Part shown: positions 25,678 through 34,968 of the stretch, one piece after another
Numbering within the stretch: the stretch's first letter is position 1
How the letters are laid out: every line of letters starts with the position of its first letter
Origin: Nitrospira sp.
Lineage (GTDB): Bacteria; Nitrospirota; Nitrospiria; Nitrospirales; Nitrospiraceae
Reading direction: 5' to 3'
Length of the DNA stretch: 64,000 bases
Assembly (NCBI GenBank): GCA_029194725.1
Contig: JARFXQ010000005.1
Location: 1-64,000 of the forward strand
The notes under the pieces: model-generated
What the model was told of the DNA's origin: nothing
The model's database searches: none
The model's input: only the letters and a program-made list of their open reading frames with translations
Translations under genes and position numbers: made by a program

Positions 25678-26397
25678 ATGGTCATGTTCAAGAAAACAAT
25701 GGCTTCCATCGCGTTCATCAGTGGTCTTAGTTGTCTCATTGGAGGGTCGCAGCATATGGCTTATGCAGAAGAGAATGGGACTAAACGCATCCTACTTATT
25801 GGTGCCTCAGTCGGAAACGCTTGGAATATTGCCAAGCTGCCGGAGCGCACGAGACTGGCCGGCTATACGTTTGAGTCGGTGGCGGAATACCAATTCGACA
25901 AGAGTCAGATGGTGGAGGAGGTTATCAAATCCGGGAGCAAGCCGGACTTCGTCATTTTGAAAGAATGCGCGGTGTATTTCCCCGGAGATTTCCCACGGTA
26001 TAAGCAGTTTGTTCAAGGGTGGGTTGCCACCTTGCGGGCACAGCACATTACTCCGATACTGGCAACGGTTGTGCCCGTGACCATTCCACCTCATTTCACC
26101 GTAAGTTATGTCAAACATTTAGTCAAGAAGGTCACCAGGAACAAGATCCCTGTCGATGAGCGTCTCCCATATCTCCTTGAATTCAACGATTGGGTCCGAA
26201 GTTATGCTGCGCAGGAGGGATTGACGGTGCTCGACCTCGAAGCGGCATTGCGGACCAACGCGCAGGAGAGGAAACTGCGACCGGATCTTGCAGGAGAAGA
26301 CGGCCTTCATCTGAACGAACAGGCTTACCGCGTTCTGGATCGGTTGGTGGTTGATTCGGCCGGACAACTGTTCAAAGAAACGCGGCCGGGCCATTAA
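25678..26397 (+). CDS. Secreted SGNH-like hydrolase
   Basis: 239 residues. A signal peptide (first ~30 residues, ending around MAYAEE) leads into RILLIGASVGNAW, where Gly-Ala-Ser replaces the usual Gly-Asp-Ser. The end holds EDGLHLNEQAYRVLD, the Asp-x-x-His block V. VILKECAVYFPGDFPRYK is in the middle. This is a second, soluble SGNH protein beside the membrane one at 23114. A periplasmic esterase on the polymer is likely. The Ala for Asp swap keeps the nucleophile but may change activity. It precedes a polysaccharide deacetylase. Confidence 0.7.
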   Translation: MVMFKKTMASIAFISGLSCLIGGSQHMAYAEENGTKRILLIGASVGNAWNIAKLPERTRLAGYTFESVAEYQFDKSQMVEEVIKSGSKPDFVILKECAVYFPGDFPRYKQFVQGWVATLRAQHITPILATVVPVTIPPHFTVSYVKHLVKKVTRNKIPVDERLPYLLEFNDWVRSYAAQEGLTVLDLEAALRTNAQERKLRPDLAGEDGLHLNEQAYRVLDRLVVDSAGQLFKETRPGH

Positions 26398-26440
26398 TGC
26401 ATTTCTTGATGCATTTCTTCGTATTGGAGAGCCGCCGGCG

Positions 26441-27313
26441 ATGAGTGCACGTCGTACCGTTCTATATTCGATGTACGGATTGCTTCGATCGCTGGGCTAT
26501 TTCGTTTTGCGCGATCGGATGGCCCCCTATGCCACTGTGCTCACGTTTCATCGGGTGAATGATAAGGAAGACGAAAACGGCCTCACGGTTCATCCGCGGT
26601 TATTTGAAGAGCTTCTGGATGTGTTGGTGAGGGAGTATCGAATCGTGCCGCTCGCGCTGGTGCGGGAGATGGTGTTGAAGGCGGAGCCCATTCCACCACG
26701 AACCGTGGCCATCACATTTGACGATGGTTATCTTGATAACTTTGCGGTGGCGGCACCTGTGTTGAGAGAGAGGAACATTCCAGCCACGTTCTTCATCTCG
26801 AGTGGATATATTGGAACGATGAGGAAGTTTCCTTGGGATGTCCCCAAATCTGTCTCACATCCGATCATGACCTGGGATCAGGTGCGGCAATTGGCTGTTG
26901 AAGGCTTTGAGATCGGAGCCCACAGTGTCAATCATGTGAACCTCGGCGCATGTTCGCCGGATGTGATAAGGAAGGAAGTCACCGACTCGAAGCGACACAT
27001 TGAAGATCAACTTGGAGCGACAATCTCGGGTTTTGCTTACCCTTTTGGGTGGAAACAGAGCATGAACGAGACAACAGCACTGATAGTGAGAGAGTCCGGG
27101 TTTGCGTACTGTTGTTCAAACTATGGCGGAAAGGTGAAGAACCAATCGGACGTCTTCAATATTCAGCGTACTGGAGTCTATCCTACGACCACGGAGATGC
27201 TGATGGAAATCGATAATTTCATGACCCATTACAATGGAGTGATGAGGATGCATCTATTGGGTGTGACTGTTCCTGTCGGGTCATCGGGCAATCAATTGGA
27301 GGATAGGGCTTAA
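26441..27313 (+). CDS. Polysaccharide deacetylase (NodB fold)
   Basis: About 290 residues from ATG 26441, preceded by GGAG. The NodB motifs are LTFHRVND, VAITFDDGYLDNF (catalytic Asp and metal Asp), PATFFISSGYIGT, IGAHSVNHVNL (metal His pair) and FAYPFGWKQ. This resembles PgaB/IcaB-like N-deacetylases acting on poly-hexosamine chains. No convincing signal peptide is present, although a hydrophobic stretch lies near residues 8-22. It is one of three deacetylases in the locus. The frame is open further upstream inside the previous gene, but those residues are not family-like. Confidence 0.88.
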   Translation: MSARRTVLYSMYGLLRSLGYFVLRDRMAPYATVLTFHRVNDKEDENGLTVHPRLFEELLDVLVREYRIVPLALVREMVLKAEPIPPRTVAITFDDGYLDNFAVAAPVLRERNIPATFFISSGYIGTMRKFPWDVPKSVSHPIMTWDQVRQLAVEGFEIGAHSVNHVNLGACSPDVIRKEVTDSKRHIEDQLGATISGFAYPFGWKQSMNETTALIVRESGFAYCCSNYGGKVKNQSDVFNIQRTGVYPTTTEMLMEIDNFMTHYNGVMRMHLLGVTVPVGSSGNQLEDRA

Positions 27314-27322
27314 CGCGAACCG

Positions 27323-28084
27323 GTGAATGAGCGGTCCACTATGTTGAACGCGGTGATTTTGAAGATTAAGCGGAGAGAGACACCGCTATACGACTTTCTG
27401 TACCGGTTTCTGACTACGGTTCGATCGTTGAGCATGCCGTCGATCAAGTGGATACATCTTCCACTCTATCACAGCGATCACTCAGTTCGGCGTACGGCAA
27501 GGTGGATGATCGGGGCCTTCTGGCACGCCCCGTTGTTCAAGGCGCGTTGCGAGAAGGTGGGAGCTGGACTTAAGTTACCGGATGGCATGCCCTATCTGAT
27601 AGGAGGTCATCTCCGTCTTCATCTTGGAGAGAACGTTCTGATTAGTCGGACGACGATCGGTGCAAGTAAAGTGTTCGATTCGCCCCTGCTGGAAGTAGGA
27701 AACAACTCAACAATAGGGTATGGGACTACAATTAGTGTTGCCAAACGGGTCACCATCGGCAACAGTGTATTGATTGGTCCCTGCTGCATCATCATGGACA
27801 GTGACGATCATCCCATTGATCCTGTACGCCGCTTAATGCGGGAGCCGGTCAACGCGGAAGACGTCAAGCCGGTGGCGATCGGCAATAATGTATGGATAGG
27901 GGCTTACTGTACGGTCCTCAAAGGGGTCACGATCGGTGAGAACTCAATCATCTCCGCGCACAGTGTAATTGTGCGCGATGTGTTGCCCAATTGTATCTAT
28001 GCGGGAAACCCGGCCCGCCCCACGGCTCGTGACATTGATAAGAAGCATGAGATGCCCCCATCGGTGGTCGGGGGCGAGTCATAA
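27323..28084 (+). CDS. LbH-type acetyltransferase (hexapeptide repeat)
   Basis: 253 residues from a GTG start. The C-terminal half carries hexapeptide repeats of a left-handed beta helix (GYGTTISVAKRVTIGNSVLI, AIGNNVWIGAYCTVLKGVTI, ENSIISAHSVIVRDVLP) with the acetyl-CoA site of the NodL/LacA/WbbJ family; the catalytic His stands in DSDDHPID. The N-terminal ~90 residues are extra and basic. It would O- or N-acetylate a sugar or lipid-linked intermediate. Its last base overlaps the next gene's start, indicating coupling with the ligase-like protein. Confidence 0.87.
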   Translation: MNERSTMLNAVILKIKRRETPLYDFLYRFLTTVRSLSMPSIKWIHLPLYHSDHSVRRTARWMIGAFWHAPLFKARCEKVGAGLKLPDGMPYLIGGHLRLHLGENVLISRTTIGASKVFDSPLLEVGNNSTIGYGTTISVAKRVTIGNSVLIGPCCIIMDSDDHPIDPVRRLMREPVNAEDVKPVAIGNNVWIGAYCTVLKGVTIGENSIISAHSVIVRDVLPNCIYAGNPARPTARDIDKKHEMPPSVVGGES

Positions 28085-29388
28085 TGCTGCCCGCTCTCAT
28101 CGTGCTCTGGTTCCTGCGCCTATTCAAACCAGAATGGCTCGTGGCTTTTTATGTGCCTGGGCTTGGGCCGATAAAGAGCATTCCTACGGTGATCTTGTAT
28201 GGCATGCTGGCGTATCTGGTTCTTTTCAAGACGTCAACGATCAGGATAGATTGGCCGTTTACCATCTATCTGGCTTGTGTGGCGCTCTCCACGATTTTTG
28301 CGGAAAATACCGGCTTAGGGCGGAAGGGTTTCCAAGGCGTCTTCGATAATTTCGTCTTTTTTGCGGTAAACATGAGTGTGCTGTCACAGAAAGACAACAT
28401 GCGCGCCTTGGATACGATCCTCAGTATGTACGTGCTGTCCTTCGTTGTCTACGGCCTCGTGGGCATCGCCTACAAGGGGATTGTACCCTACCATGTCTAT
28501 CTCGACGACGAAGATTTTTTCGGCCCCTTCATGGATATCGGGGTGGCAGTCTCGCTTATCGCGGCCTATCAAACCGCCAAACCGAATCGCTTCTATCTCA
28601 TGACCGGCGTCATCAGTATCGTCGGCCTCGTCGCGTCTTTCGCCAGAGGAGCCTTCCTGAGCTTCTGTGCAACAGGACTGTACATCTGGTGGCGTTCCTC
28701 GAACAGGGTCAAGAATGCCATGATGCTTCTGATCGCCGCGGTCTTCACTGTCTCCGTGACGTTCATTCTATTCCCTGAGAATGCATACTGGAAAGAGATG
28801 GCGACGATTGGGAACTCGTTGGAGAATGAGAAGTCCGAAGGCCGTCATTTCCTCATCAAGAAGGGGTTTGAAATCTTTGCACTCTACCCTGTGCTTGGAG
28901 CCGGTCCTCTCAACTACGGCTTTATCATCCCGAGGATCACTTCCGAGGCGGAAGCGCAAAGTCGCGGTATGCATGCGGCCCAATATGCGACGCGCGTGGC
29001 ACACAATATCTATATTCAGATTCTTGCTGAACTCGGGACGATCGGGGCAATGGCCTTTGTGGGATTGATTGTCGTGTTTTGGGTTCGCAGTCGGAAGGTC
29101 AGACGATTGTATGCGCAGCATCTGCCCCAAGGCGGTCGGGTTCAGTTGGAAGCGGATAGCCGAGAGCAGTGGCACAAGATGCTGATGTTCGGGTTTGCCT
29201 TTGAAGCAGCAATGGTCGCGTATATGCTTAATGGCATCTTCTATCCAATCTTGTTTTGTCCATGGTTTTATGACTTGCTGATCTTGAATGCTTTGGTTTT
29301 CCGGTACCTCAAGACGGCGGCTGGGCAACCATCTCAGGCGGCTCAGAAGACGTTAGGGGTTCCTCAGTGGCAATGGTCGGCTAGCTAG
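28084..29388 (+). CDS. O-antigen ligase/polymerase-like membrane protein (Wzy/WaaL type)
   Basis: 434 residues with about ten to twelve TM helices and a large periplasmic loop around residues 230-310. That loop contains EGRHFLIKKGFEIFALYPVLGAGPLNYG and an AHNIYIQILAELG segment, where the H-N-x-Y/F-x-x-x-x-x-E-x-G pattern marks the Wzy_C superfamily. (Shown here as two separated parts: EGRHFLIKKGFEIF and LYPVLGAGPLNYG.) It probably polymerises lipid-linked repeat units in the periplasm. Together with the Wzx-like flippase at 33303 and the Wzc-like kinase it completes a Wzy-dependent pathway. Confidence 0.85.
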   Translation: MLPALIVLWFLRLFKPEWLVAFYVPGLGPIKSIPTVILYGMLAYLVLFKTSTIRIDWPFTIYLACVALSTIFAENTGLGRKGFQGVFDNFVFFAVNMSVLSQKDNMRALDTILSMYVLSFVVYGLVGIAYKGIVPYHVYLDDEDFFGPFMDIGVAVSLIAAYQTAKPNRFYLMTGVISIVGLVASFARGAFLSFCATGLYIWWRSSNRVKNAMMLLIAAVFTVSVTFILFPENAYWKEMATIGNSLENEKSEGRHFLIKKGFEIFALYPVLGAGPLNYGFIIPRITSEAEAQSRGMHAAQYATRVAHNIYIQILAELGTIGAMAFVGLIVVFWVRSRKVRRLYAQHLPQGGRVQLEADSREQWHKMLMFGFAFEAAMVAYMLNGIFYPILFCPWFYDLLILNALVFRYLKTAAGQPSQAAQKTLGVPQWQWSAS

Positions 29389-29427
29389 TAACGAGATGTC
29401 ATCCTATCCCCACAAGCTGCTGCGGGT

Positions 29428-30360
29428 ATGAATGTCCAAACTGCGGGCAAGTTGGCACTCACGGTTGCCATCGTCTGGTTCTTGCTTGCGCACATTGGGG
29501 TTGAGCGACTTGAGACAAACCTCCAGCGCATCGACGGAGGGTGGTTTGTATGGGCATTCTTCTGCAGTCCCGTCATCGTGCTGGTAAGCGCGCGGAAATG
29601 GTACGAAATCATTCGAGCCGAGGCGCAAGGCGTTACGTATTACGAAGCGGTTCGAGCGTTTCTTGGAGGAACGTTCTTTGGCCTGCTCACGCCTGGCCGA
29701 TTGGGGGAGTTCGGCAAGGTGGCTCTGATACGGCAAGGTCGTCTCCCGATCCTATCCGGGATCGCATTGCTGGAACGGATGCTGGATGTGGAGGTGTTGA
29801 TCCTCATGGCGCTATGGGGAGTGTGGGGCATCTTTGGCCTTCAAACCTTTGCCGTTGTCGTGATGGTCGCGGGGTGTGGTGCATGGTTTATCGTCAGCAA
29901 TCGGCTCAAACAACAGGTGTTGAATGCCGTTCTCCTGCTCACACCATTCAAGAACAAGGTTGCCGTCGTATTCACGGGCATCTGCGCGGTTGCACCGGCT
30001 ACGCTGGCCAAGTGTGCCGGGCTACGTTTCCTGGCATGCTCGATCGATCTCTTCCAGTTCTACCTGATTATCAACTCGTTTGATTCGGTCAAATTCCTGC
30101 ATGTGGCGGCCGTCTATCCCTTGATCATCCTGACGAACCTGATCCCGCTGACTATCGGGGGGATTGGCATACGAGAGGCGATGTCCATGTATGCGCTTTC
30201 ATTCTTCAATGTCAATCCTGAGACCGCGGTCAGTGCGAGTTTTTTACTGTTCGCGATCAATACGTTCATCCCCGGAGTAACGGGCGGCCTTGTCGTGGCT
30301 CGATACGGCATCTCGACACGAACATTCACGGAGTCTGCTCCTTTGGCGGCGCCCAGGTAG
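29428..30360 (+). CDS. Flippase-like membrane protein (YbhN/AglD, lysylphosphatidylglycerol-synthase TM family)
   Basis: 310 residues with about eight TM helices. The family pattern FFGLLTPGRLGEFGKVALIR is present at ~90-110, followed by a TIGGIGIREAMSMY segment near residue 250, which is the second conserved loop. Members of this family are proposed lipid or lipid-linked sugar translocases. It lies directly before a polyprenyl-phosphate GT2 and a GT39-type transferase. The three together look like a module that makes, flips and uses a polyprenyl-phospho-sugar donor. Confidence 0.82.
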   Translation: MNVQTAGKLALTVAIVWFLLAHIGVERLETNLQRIDGGWFVWAFFCSPVIVLVSARKWYEIIRAEAQGVTYYEAVRAFLGGTFFGLLTPGRLGEFGKVALIRQGRLPILSGIALLERMLDVEVLILMALWGVWGIFGLQTFAVVVMVAGCGAWFIVSNRLKQQVLNAVLLLTPFKNKVAVVFTGICAVAPATLAKCAGLRFLACSIDLFQFYLIINSFDSVKFLHVAAVYPLIILTNLIPLTIGGIGIREAMSMYALSFFNVNPETAVSASFLLFAINTFIPGVTGGLVVARYGISTRTFTESAPLAAPR

Positions 30361-30423
30361 TTCGATGAGGGGCACAGCGTAAGTTTGTGGCAATACGTGA
30401 AAGGGCCAGAAGGGGAGGGAGAG

Positions 30424-31365
30424 ATGGATGCTAGAGTGGAAATCTCGATCGTGATTCCTGTGTTTAACGAAGTTCGAAATATCGTCCCCTTATATCAACG
30501 CGTCAAGAGTGAAGCAGACAAACTCAAGAGAAGCTATGAGATCGTGTTCGTGAATGACGGTAGCAACGACGGTACGGAGGAGGAGCTTCGCAAGCTGAAG
30601 CAGCTCGATCCCGCCGTGCGCTGCATCATGTTTCGCAACAACTTTCAAAAGGCGGCTGCGTATTCGGCGGGGTTTCGTCATGCGGAAGGCGACATCATCA
30701 TCACGATGGACGGGGATTTGCAGGATGATCCTGCCGAGATGGGGAAGTTCATCGAAAAACTAGAGGAAGGCTACGATTATGTGACGGGCTGGAAATACAA
30801 GGGAAAAGGAAATCCCTACCGGGCGTGGCCGTCGAAGTTTTTCAATTTCATCGTGAAACGAGCCAATCGGTTGGACATCCACGATTTTAATTGTCCCTTC
30901 AAAGCGTTTCGCCGAGAGGTAATTGATCCCACGGAGGTCTACGGCGAACTGTATCGTTTTCTGCCTGTGATCGCGAAGAGAAAAGGGTTTCGACTCGCTG
31001 AAGTGAAGGTCGAAAACCTGCCGCGTGTGCATGGTGTGTCGAAGTATGGATTCGAGCGGTTCTTGCGAGGGCTCTTTGATTTTCTGACCATGTATTTCCT
31101 GACACGATACTATAAACGTCCCCTCCACTTCTTTGGGAGTTTGGGATTTCTGTTGGCAACCCTGGGAAGCACGGTAATCGTCGGTTTGTACTTTATGAAA
31201 TTTGTGTTCGGCATTCCGATTAGGAACACACCGTTCCTCTTCGTGCTGTCTGTCCTTAGTATTGTTACAGGGATCCAATTCTTTTCAATCGGCTTGGTGA
31301 GCGAATTGATGATTAGTTTGCAGAGAGGCTCCGAAGAACACTATGTGATCAAGGAAATCCTATAA
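30424..31365 (+). CDS. Polyprenyl-phosphate glycosyltransferase, family 2 (DPM1/ArnC-like)
   Basis: About 313 residues from ATG 30424, just after GGGAGGGAGAG. The GT-A domain shows ISIVIPVFNEVRNIVPLYQR, EIVFVNDGSNDGT, IIITMDGDLQDDP and the DFNCPFKAFRREV box typical of DPM1/GtrB/ArnC enzymes. Two TM helices end the protein (~230-300). It transfers a sugar from a nucleotide donor to polyprenyl phosphate on the cytoplasmic face. The next gene encodes a GT39-like enzyme that would use such a donor. A TTG-initiated longer form is possible but lacks a ribosome site. Confidence 0.9.
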   Translation: MDARVEISIVIPVFNEVRNIVPLYQRVKSEADKLKRSYEIVFVNDGSNDGTEEELRKLKQLDPAVRCIMFRNNFQKAAAYSAGFRHAEGDIIITMDGDLQDDPAEMGKFIEKLEEGYDYVTGWKYKGKGNPYRAWPSKFFNFIVKRANRLDIHDFNCPFKAFRREVIDPTEVYGELYRFLPVIAKRKGFRLAEVKVENLPRVHGVSKYGFERFLRGLFDFLTMYFLTRYYKRPLHFFGSLGFLLATLGSTVIVGLYFMKFVFGIPIRNTPFLFVLSVLSIVTGIQFFSIGLVSELMISLQRGSEEHYVIKEIL

Positions 31366-31390
31366 ATCGATAGAAGGTGAGTGGCTCAGG

Positions 31391-33169
31391 GTGGTGGTTG
31401 CGAGGAAGGATCAACAGGTGGCAGGCAGTTATTCCATCGGTACAATCAGCGAGCGGCGTCGTGTGCTCCCGGCTGTGCTGGTGAGTCCATGGGCTGTATT
31501 GCTGTGCGGCCTGCTCTTCATGGGCGGGGTCATACGGTTTTATGGCCTTGCAAACTATGAGGGTACCGACGAATACAACGAGGTGTTTGAAGCATTGCGG
31601 GTAGCGTCGGGCCATTTCAATTATGAGCGATGGTGGAAGAAGGGGTACCAAAATATCCTCGCCGTCGAATATGGGATGTATTTTGTTCAAGGATACCTAC
31701 GAGGTCTGTTCGCAGACCCGATGGATTTTGCCGCCCAGATCGTTCGCAATATGGACCCACTCTTTCTTATTGGACGATACACGACGGCTTTCTTGGGAAC
31801 GGCGTCCATTGCACTGACTTACATGATCGGCCGTCAGATGTATAACGAACGGGTTGCTTTGTTAGCGGCCGGTTTATTGACGGTGAGTCCCTTGCACGTA
31901 TGGATTTCTCATCTGGTGAATACGGATGTGCCGCTCACTTTCTTTTTCCTGTGGAGTCTGTATTTCGTGTGCCGCTTCTCTTCAACGGGACAGCTCTCGC
32001 ATTACGCACTGGCTGCGTTTCTTGGCGCGGTCACTGTGAACATAAAGTTGACCGGATTTGGGATCGGCCTGTTGTTCATCGGCGCTCACGTCTATCGTGC
32101 CGTGCGTCAAGGACGACCCTATGCGAAGATTGTTTGGTGCAAGGAAATTGGAGTGGCGTTCGTGTCCTTTGTTTCTGGATTTATTGCGAGCAATCCGCCC
32201 GTCGTACTGGGGTTTAAGAAATGGATCCAATCATTTATCTGGCAATACGGCATTCATCAGAACGTCTATGACCAAGTGCCCTATGCGGTTGGCGACAGTG
32301 GGCACTATACCTATCTGCTGTTGCTGTACGGAGAAATGGGGGCGCCGTTGTTTGTTTGTACAGTTGCTGCCGTCGTGTACAGCATCCTCAAGCGGGACCA
32401 GTGGTCTGTGCTGATGGTAGCCTGTCTTGTCGTCGTCTTCGGCGTGCTGGGCAGCACAACCTATCTTATTCAAAATCGGTACTTTATGTCGCTGCTGCCG
32501 CTGCTGTACATCCTGAATGGGAGGCTGCTGGACGATGTCGTTTCGCGACTCGGTCGGCCTGTGTGGAGAGGGGCTATCGGTTTGACAGCGATGTTCGGGG
32601 TCGTGACGTTTTTGCCGGCTAAGGAGTCTCTAGCTTTTACGAGGACCTTGACCGATCGAAATACGAGCTCGATCGCGAAGGAATGGATCGAGGAGAACAT
32701 CCCGGCGGGTAGTAAGATCCTCATCGATGCTGGACACACCATCATTACCTCAGGGCCTCGGCTCAGTCAGTCGCGGGAGAAATTGGAATCGCAGCTTAAT
32801 CAAATACGGAATCTCAAAGAGGGGGAAACCTTCGATTCGCCTCAAGTGAAAATCGTAGACTCGTATTCAGCGATTTACTTTGAGTTGCTTCTCAGAAACG
32901 TGCCTGGGGTGACATATGATTTAACAACCACAGAGCTTGGAAGACAGATTCAGCCTCTGCAATATTATCTCGATAATGGATTCGAATACTTCATCCACAA
33001 CGGAGACATCAGCGACAACTTCAGCAGTCATATGTGGAAGGTCAAGTACCCACAATCCGCCACATTTTATCTGTCCCTCGACACGTCGCTGGAGCTGATA
33101 CAGAGCTTTGAGCCTATGGAAACGAGGTCGGGGCAACCTGTAAGGATTTATAGATTTAAAAGACCATAA
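31391..33169 (+). CDS. GT39/ArnT-like membrane glycosyltransferase
   Basis: 592 residues from a GTG start. The N-terminal ~400 residues hold about ten TM helices; the first periplasmic loop carries NYEGTDEYNEVFEAL, the acidic pair expected in GT-C enzymes such as PMT and ArnT. The C-terminal ~170 residues form a soluble domain (EWIEENIPAGSKILIDAGHT). It uses polyprenyl-phospho-sugars to glycosylate lipids, glycans or proteins in the periplasm. The two genes before it could supply the donor. The acceptor, polymer or protein, cannot be told; a PEP-CTERM protein is one possibility. Confidence 0.85.
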   Translation: MVVARKDQQVAGSYSIGTISERRRVLPAVLVSPWAVLLCGLLFMGGVIRFYGLANYEGTDEYNEVFEALRVASGHFNYERWWKKGYQNILAVEYGMYFVQGYLRGLFADPMDFAAQIVRNMDPLFLIGRYTTAFLGTASIALTYMIGRQMYNERVALLAAGLLTVSPLHVWISHLVNTDVPLTFFFLWSLYFVCRFSSTGQLSHYALAAFLGAVTVNIKLTGFGIGLLFIGAHVYRAVRQGRPYAKIVWCKEIGVAFVSFVSGFIASNPPVVLGFKKWIQSFIWQYGIHQNVYDQVPYAVGDSGHYTYLLLLYGEMGAPLFVCTVAAVVYSILKRDQWSVLMVACLVVVFGVLGSTTYLIQNRYFMSLLPLLYILNGRLLDDVVSRLGRPVWRGAIGLTAMFGVVTFLPAKESLAFTRTLTDRNTSSIAKEWIEENIPAGSKILIDAGHTIITSGPRLSQSREKLESQLNQIRNLKEGETFDSPQVKIVDSYSAIYFELLLRNVPGVTYDLTTTELGRQIQPLQYYLDNGFEYFIHNGDISDNFSSHMWKVKYPQSATFYLSLDTSLELIQSFEPMETRSGQPVRIYRFKRP

Positions 33170-33302
33170 TCCCCCCGTCGTTCGAACATCACTGCCGTGG
33201 TTTACGTATCAAGGTGTACCGATCTCCCTGGTCGGTGGCCGACGCATGGTGACTGGTCGGTCGGTTGCATCTCCATGACGGCAGCTTCAATCATATGACA
33301 CA

Positions 33303-34757
33303 ATGATCGGCGCCAAAACCATACTCACAAATACATTGTTTCTGATGGGGGCGTCGGTGTTTAACATCGGCGTCTCGATTGTGACGACCGCGCTCATTGC
33401 TCGGGCTATTGGTCCTGAATTGTACGGACGCTATACGTTCGGACTTACGTACGTGCTTATCTTCAGCGCTTTTTCAAACTTTGGGATTGAATCGCTCTTT
33501 ATTCGCGAGGCGTCTCGTGAGAAAGGGAAACTTGCGCTCATCGACGACATTCTTCCGCTGAAGGTTGTCCTGTCTGTCATCACCGTAGGGTTGGCACTGG
33601 GTTCCCTCTATGTACTCGATTATCCTCCGGAGACCGTAGAGGTTGTGCGGGTCCTGTGCGTCGGACTGTTCTTTCAGGTCTTGTACGAATGTCTCATGTC
33701 GGTCACAAAAGCGTTAGAAGAGATGCATGTGGTTGCGCTGTTCTCAGTCTTTTTCCGGGTTGTTTCGGCGGCTGCAATCATTGCCTCGATCATGAGCGGC
33801 ATTGGTTTCATCGGGATTGTGTCGGCGTTCGCTGTGGGAAATGCGGCTGCCTTCCTGGTCGCGCTATGGGTTCATGCACAACGATGGGGTCTGAAGCGTA
33901 TGGGTTTTCGCGTCGATGCCTGGGTGCCCCTGATTCGACAGGGGTACCCATTTTTCTTGTCTGCGCTGGTGACGATGCTATACGGAAAGATCAATGTCCT
34001 GATGTTGTCAAAGATGGTTCCGGAGGCAGACATGGGATATTTCATGGCTGCCGCGAATCTTGTCGATAATCTGTTCTTTATTCCGATGGCGTTCAATACG
34101 ACGATTTTCCCGGCGTTCTCCCGCATGCATGGAGCATCGCAAGAGGCCCTTCGACAGTCGTATGGGAAAATCATTCGTTACTTGGTCATTCTTACGTTGG
34201 GAGTTTCGGCGGGGACCATGCTGGTTGGTGGAGAAGTCATTCGTCTGTTATATGGAGAACAGTTTGATTCGGCGGCTCCCGTCCTTTCGATTCTGATCCT
34301 GTACTGGGATTTGGCCTTTTTTTCGAATGTGCTTTCGAGCCTTTTATTCTCTATCCACCAAGAACGTGCGCAGGCTCGAATCATGGCGGTTGCGGCAGGT
34401 CTCAGCATCGTTCTCAATGCTCTCCTCATCATGCACTCGGGAGTTGTTGGGGCGGCCTTCGCAGCGGTGGTGACGGAAGTTGCGGTCGTTGCACTTATGG
34501 GTGCTGTGCTGTGGAGAGTGGATTTCCCTTGGCCTATGAGTGCAAAATCTCTGCGACTCGGCTTTAACGTGGGTGCGATGGCGGTCATTGTTCAAGCGTT
34601 GCTTCCGGTGAATCTGGCTCTGGCAATTCTGATTGGAGCGGGAACATATCTGCTGCTCTTGTTCCCTATGGGTTTGGTCGAGGAAGAAGACAAGGCATTG
34701 ATGTACTCCTGGATCCAGAAACGGTTTACACGCCTAAGACCCTACGGCGTGTCTTAA
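33303..34757 (+). CDS. Wzx-like oligosaccharide flippase
   Basis: 484 residues, about fourteen TM helices, MATE/MVF-superfamily style. The N-terminus (NTLFLMGASVFNIGVSIVTT, LIARAIGPELYGRYTFGLTY) and the mid segment YPFFLSALVTMLYGKINVLM are typical of polysaccharide flippases. It would move undecaprenyl-linked repeat units to the periplasm for polymerisation. A ~130-bp gap precedes it, and a ~210-bp gap follows, so internal promoters are possible on either side. Confidence 0.9.
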   Translation: MIGAKTILTNTLFLMGASVFNIGVSIVTTALIARAIGPELYGRYTFGLTYVLIFSAFSNFGIESLFIREASREKGKLALIDDILPLKVVLSVITVGLALGSLYVLDYPPETVEVVRVLCVGLFFQVLYECLMSVTKALEEMHVVALFSVFFRVVSAAAIIASIMSGIGFIGIVSAFAVGNAAAFLVALWVHAQRWGLKRMGFRVDAWVPLIRQGYPFFLSALVTMLYGKINVLMLSKMVPEADMGYFMAAANLVDNLFFIPMAFNTTIFPAFSRMHGASQEALRQSYGKIIRYLVILTLGVSAGTMLVGGEVIRLLYGEQFDSAAPVLSILILYWDLAFFSNVLSSLLFSIHQERAQARIMAVAAGLSIVLNALLIMHSGVVGAAFAAVVTEVAVVALMGAVLWRVDFPWPMSAKSLRLGFNVGAMAVIVQALLPVNLALAILIGAGTYLLLLFPMGLVEEEDKALMYSWIQKRFTRLRPYGVS

Positions 34758-34968
34758 TCGTTGCACCTGAATATCCTTCACTCGGAAACCCCGGTGAGCC
34801 TCTGGCTGATGAACGAAATGCCGAAAGGGCTACGGTATGAATCGTCGACCGGAACGGTCGTTCGTACGGAATTTTATTCAGAAGGTAACAGACCTACTCC
34901 TCCCTCACACTCTCCTTGAAGAGATCATCCGGCATGCCCGTTCCTGTGGTCGATCTGCTGCCTGACAA

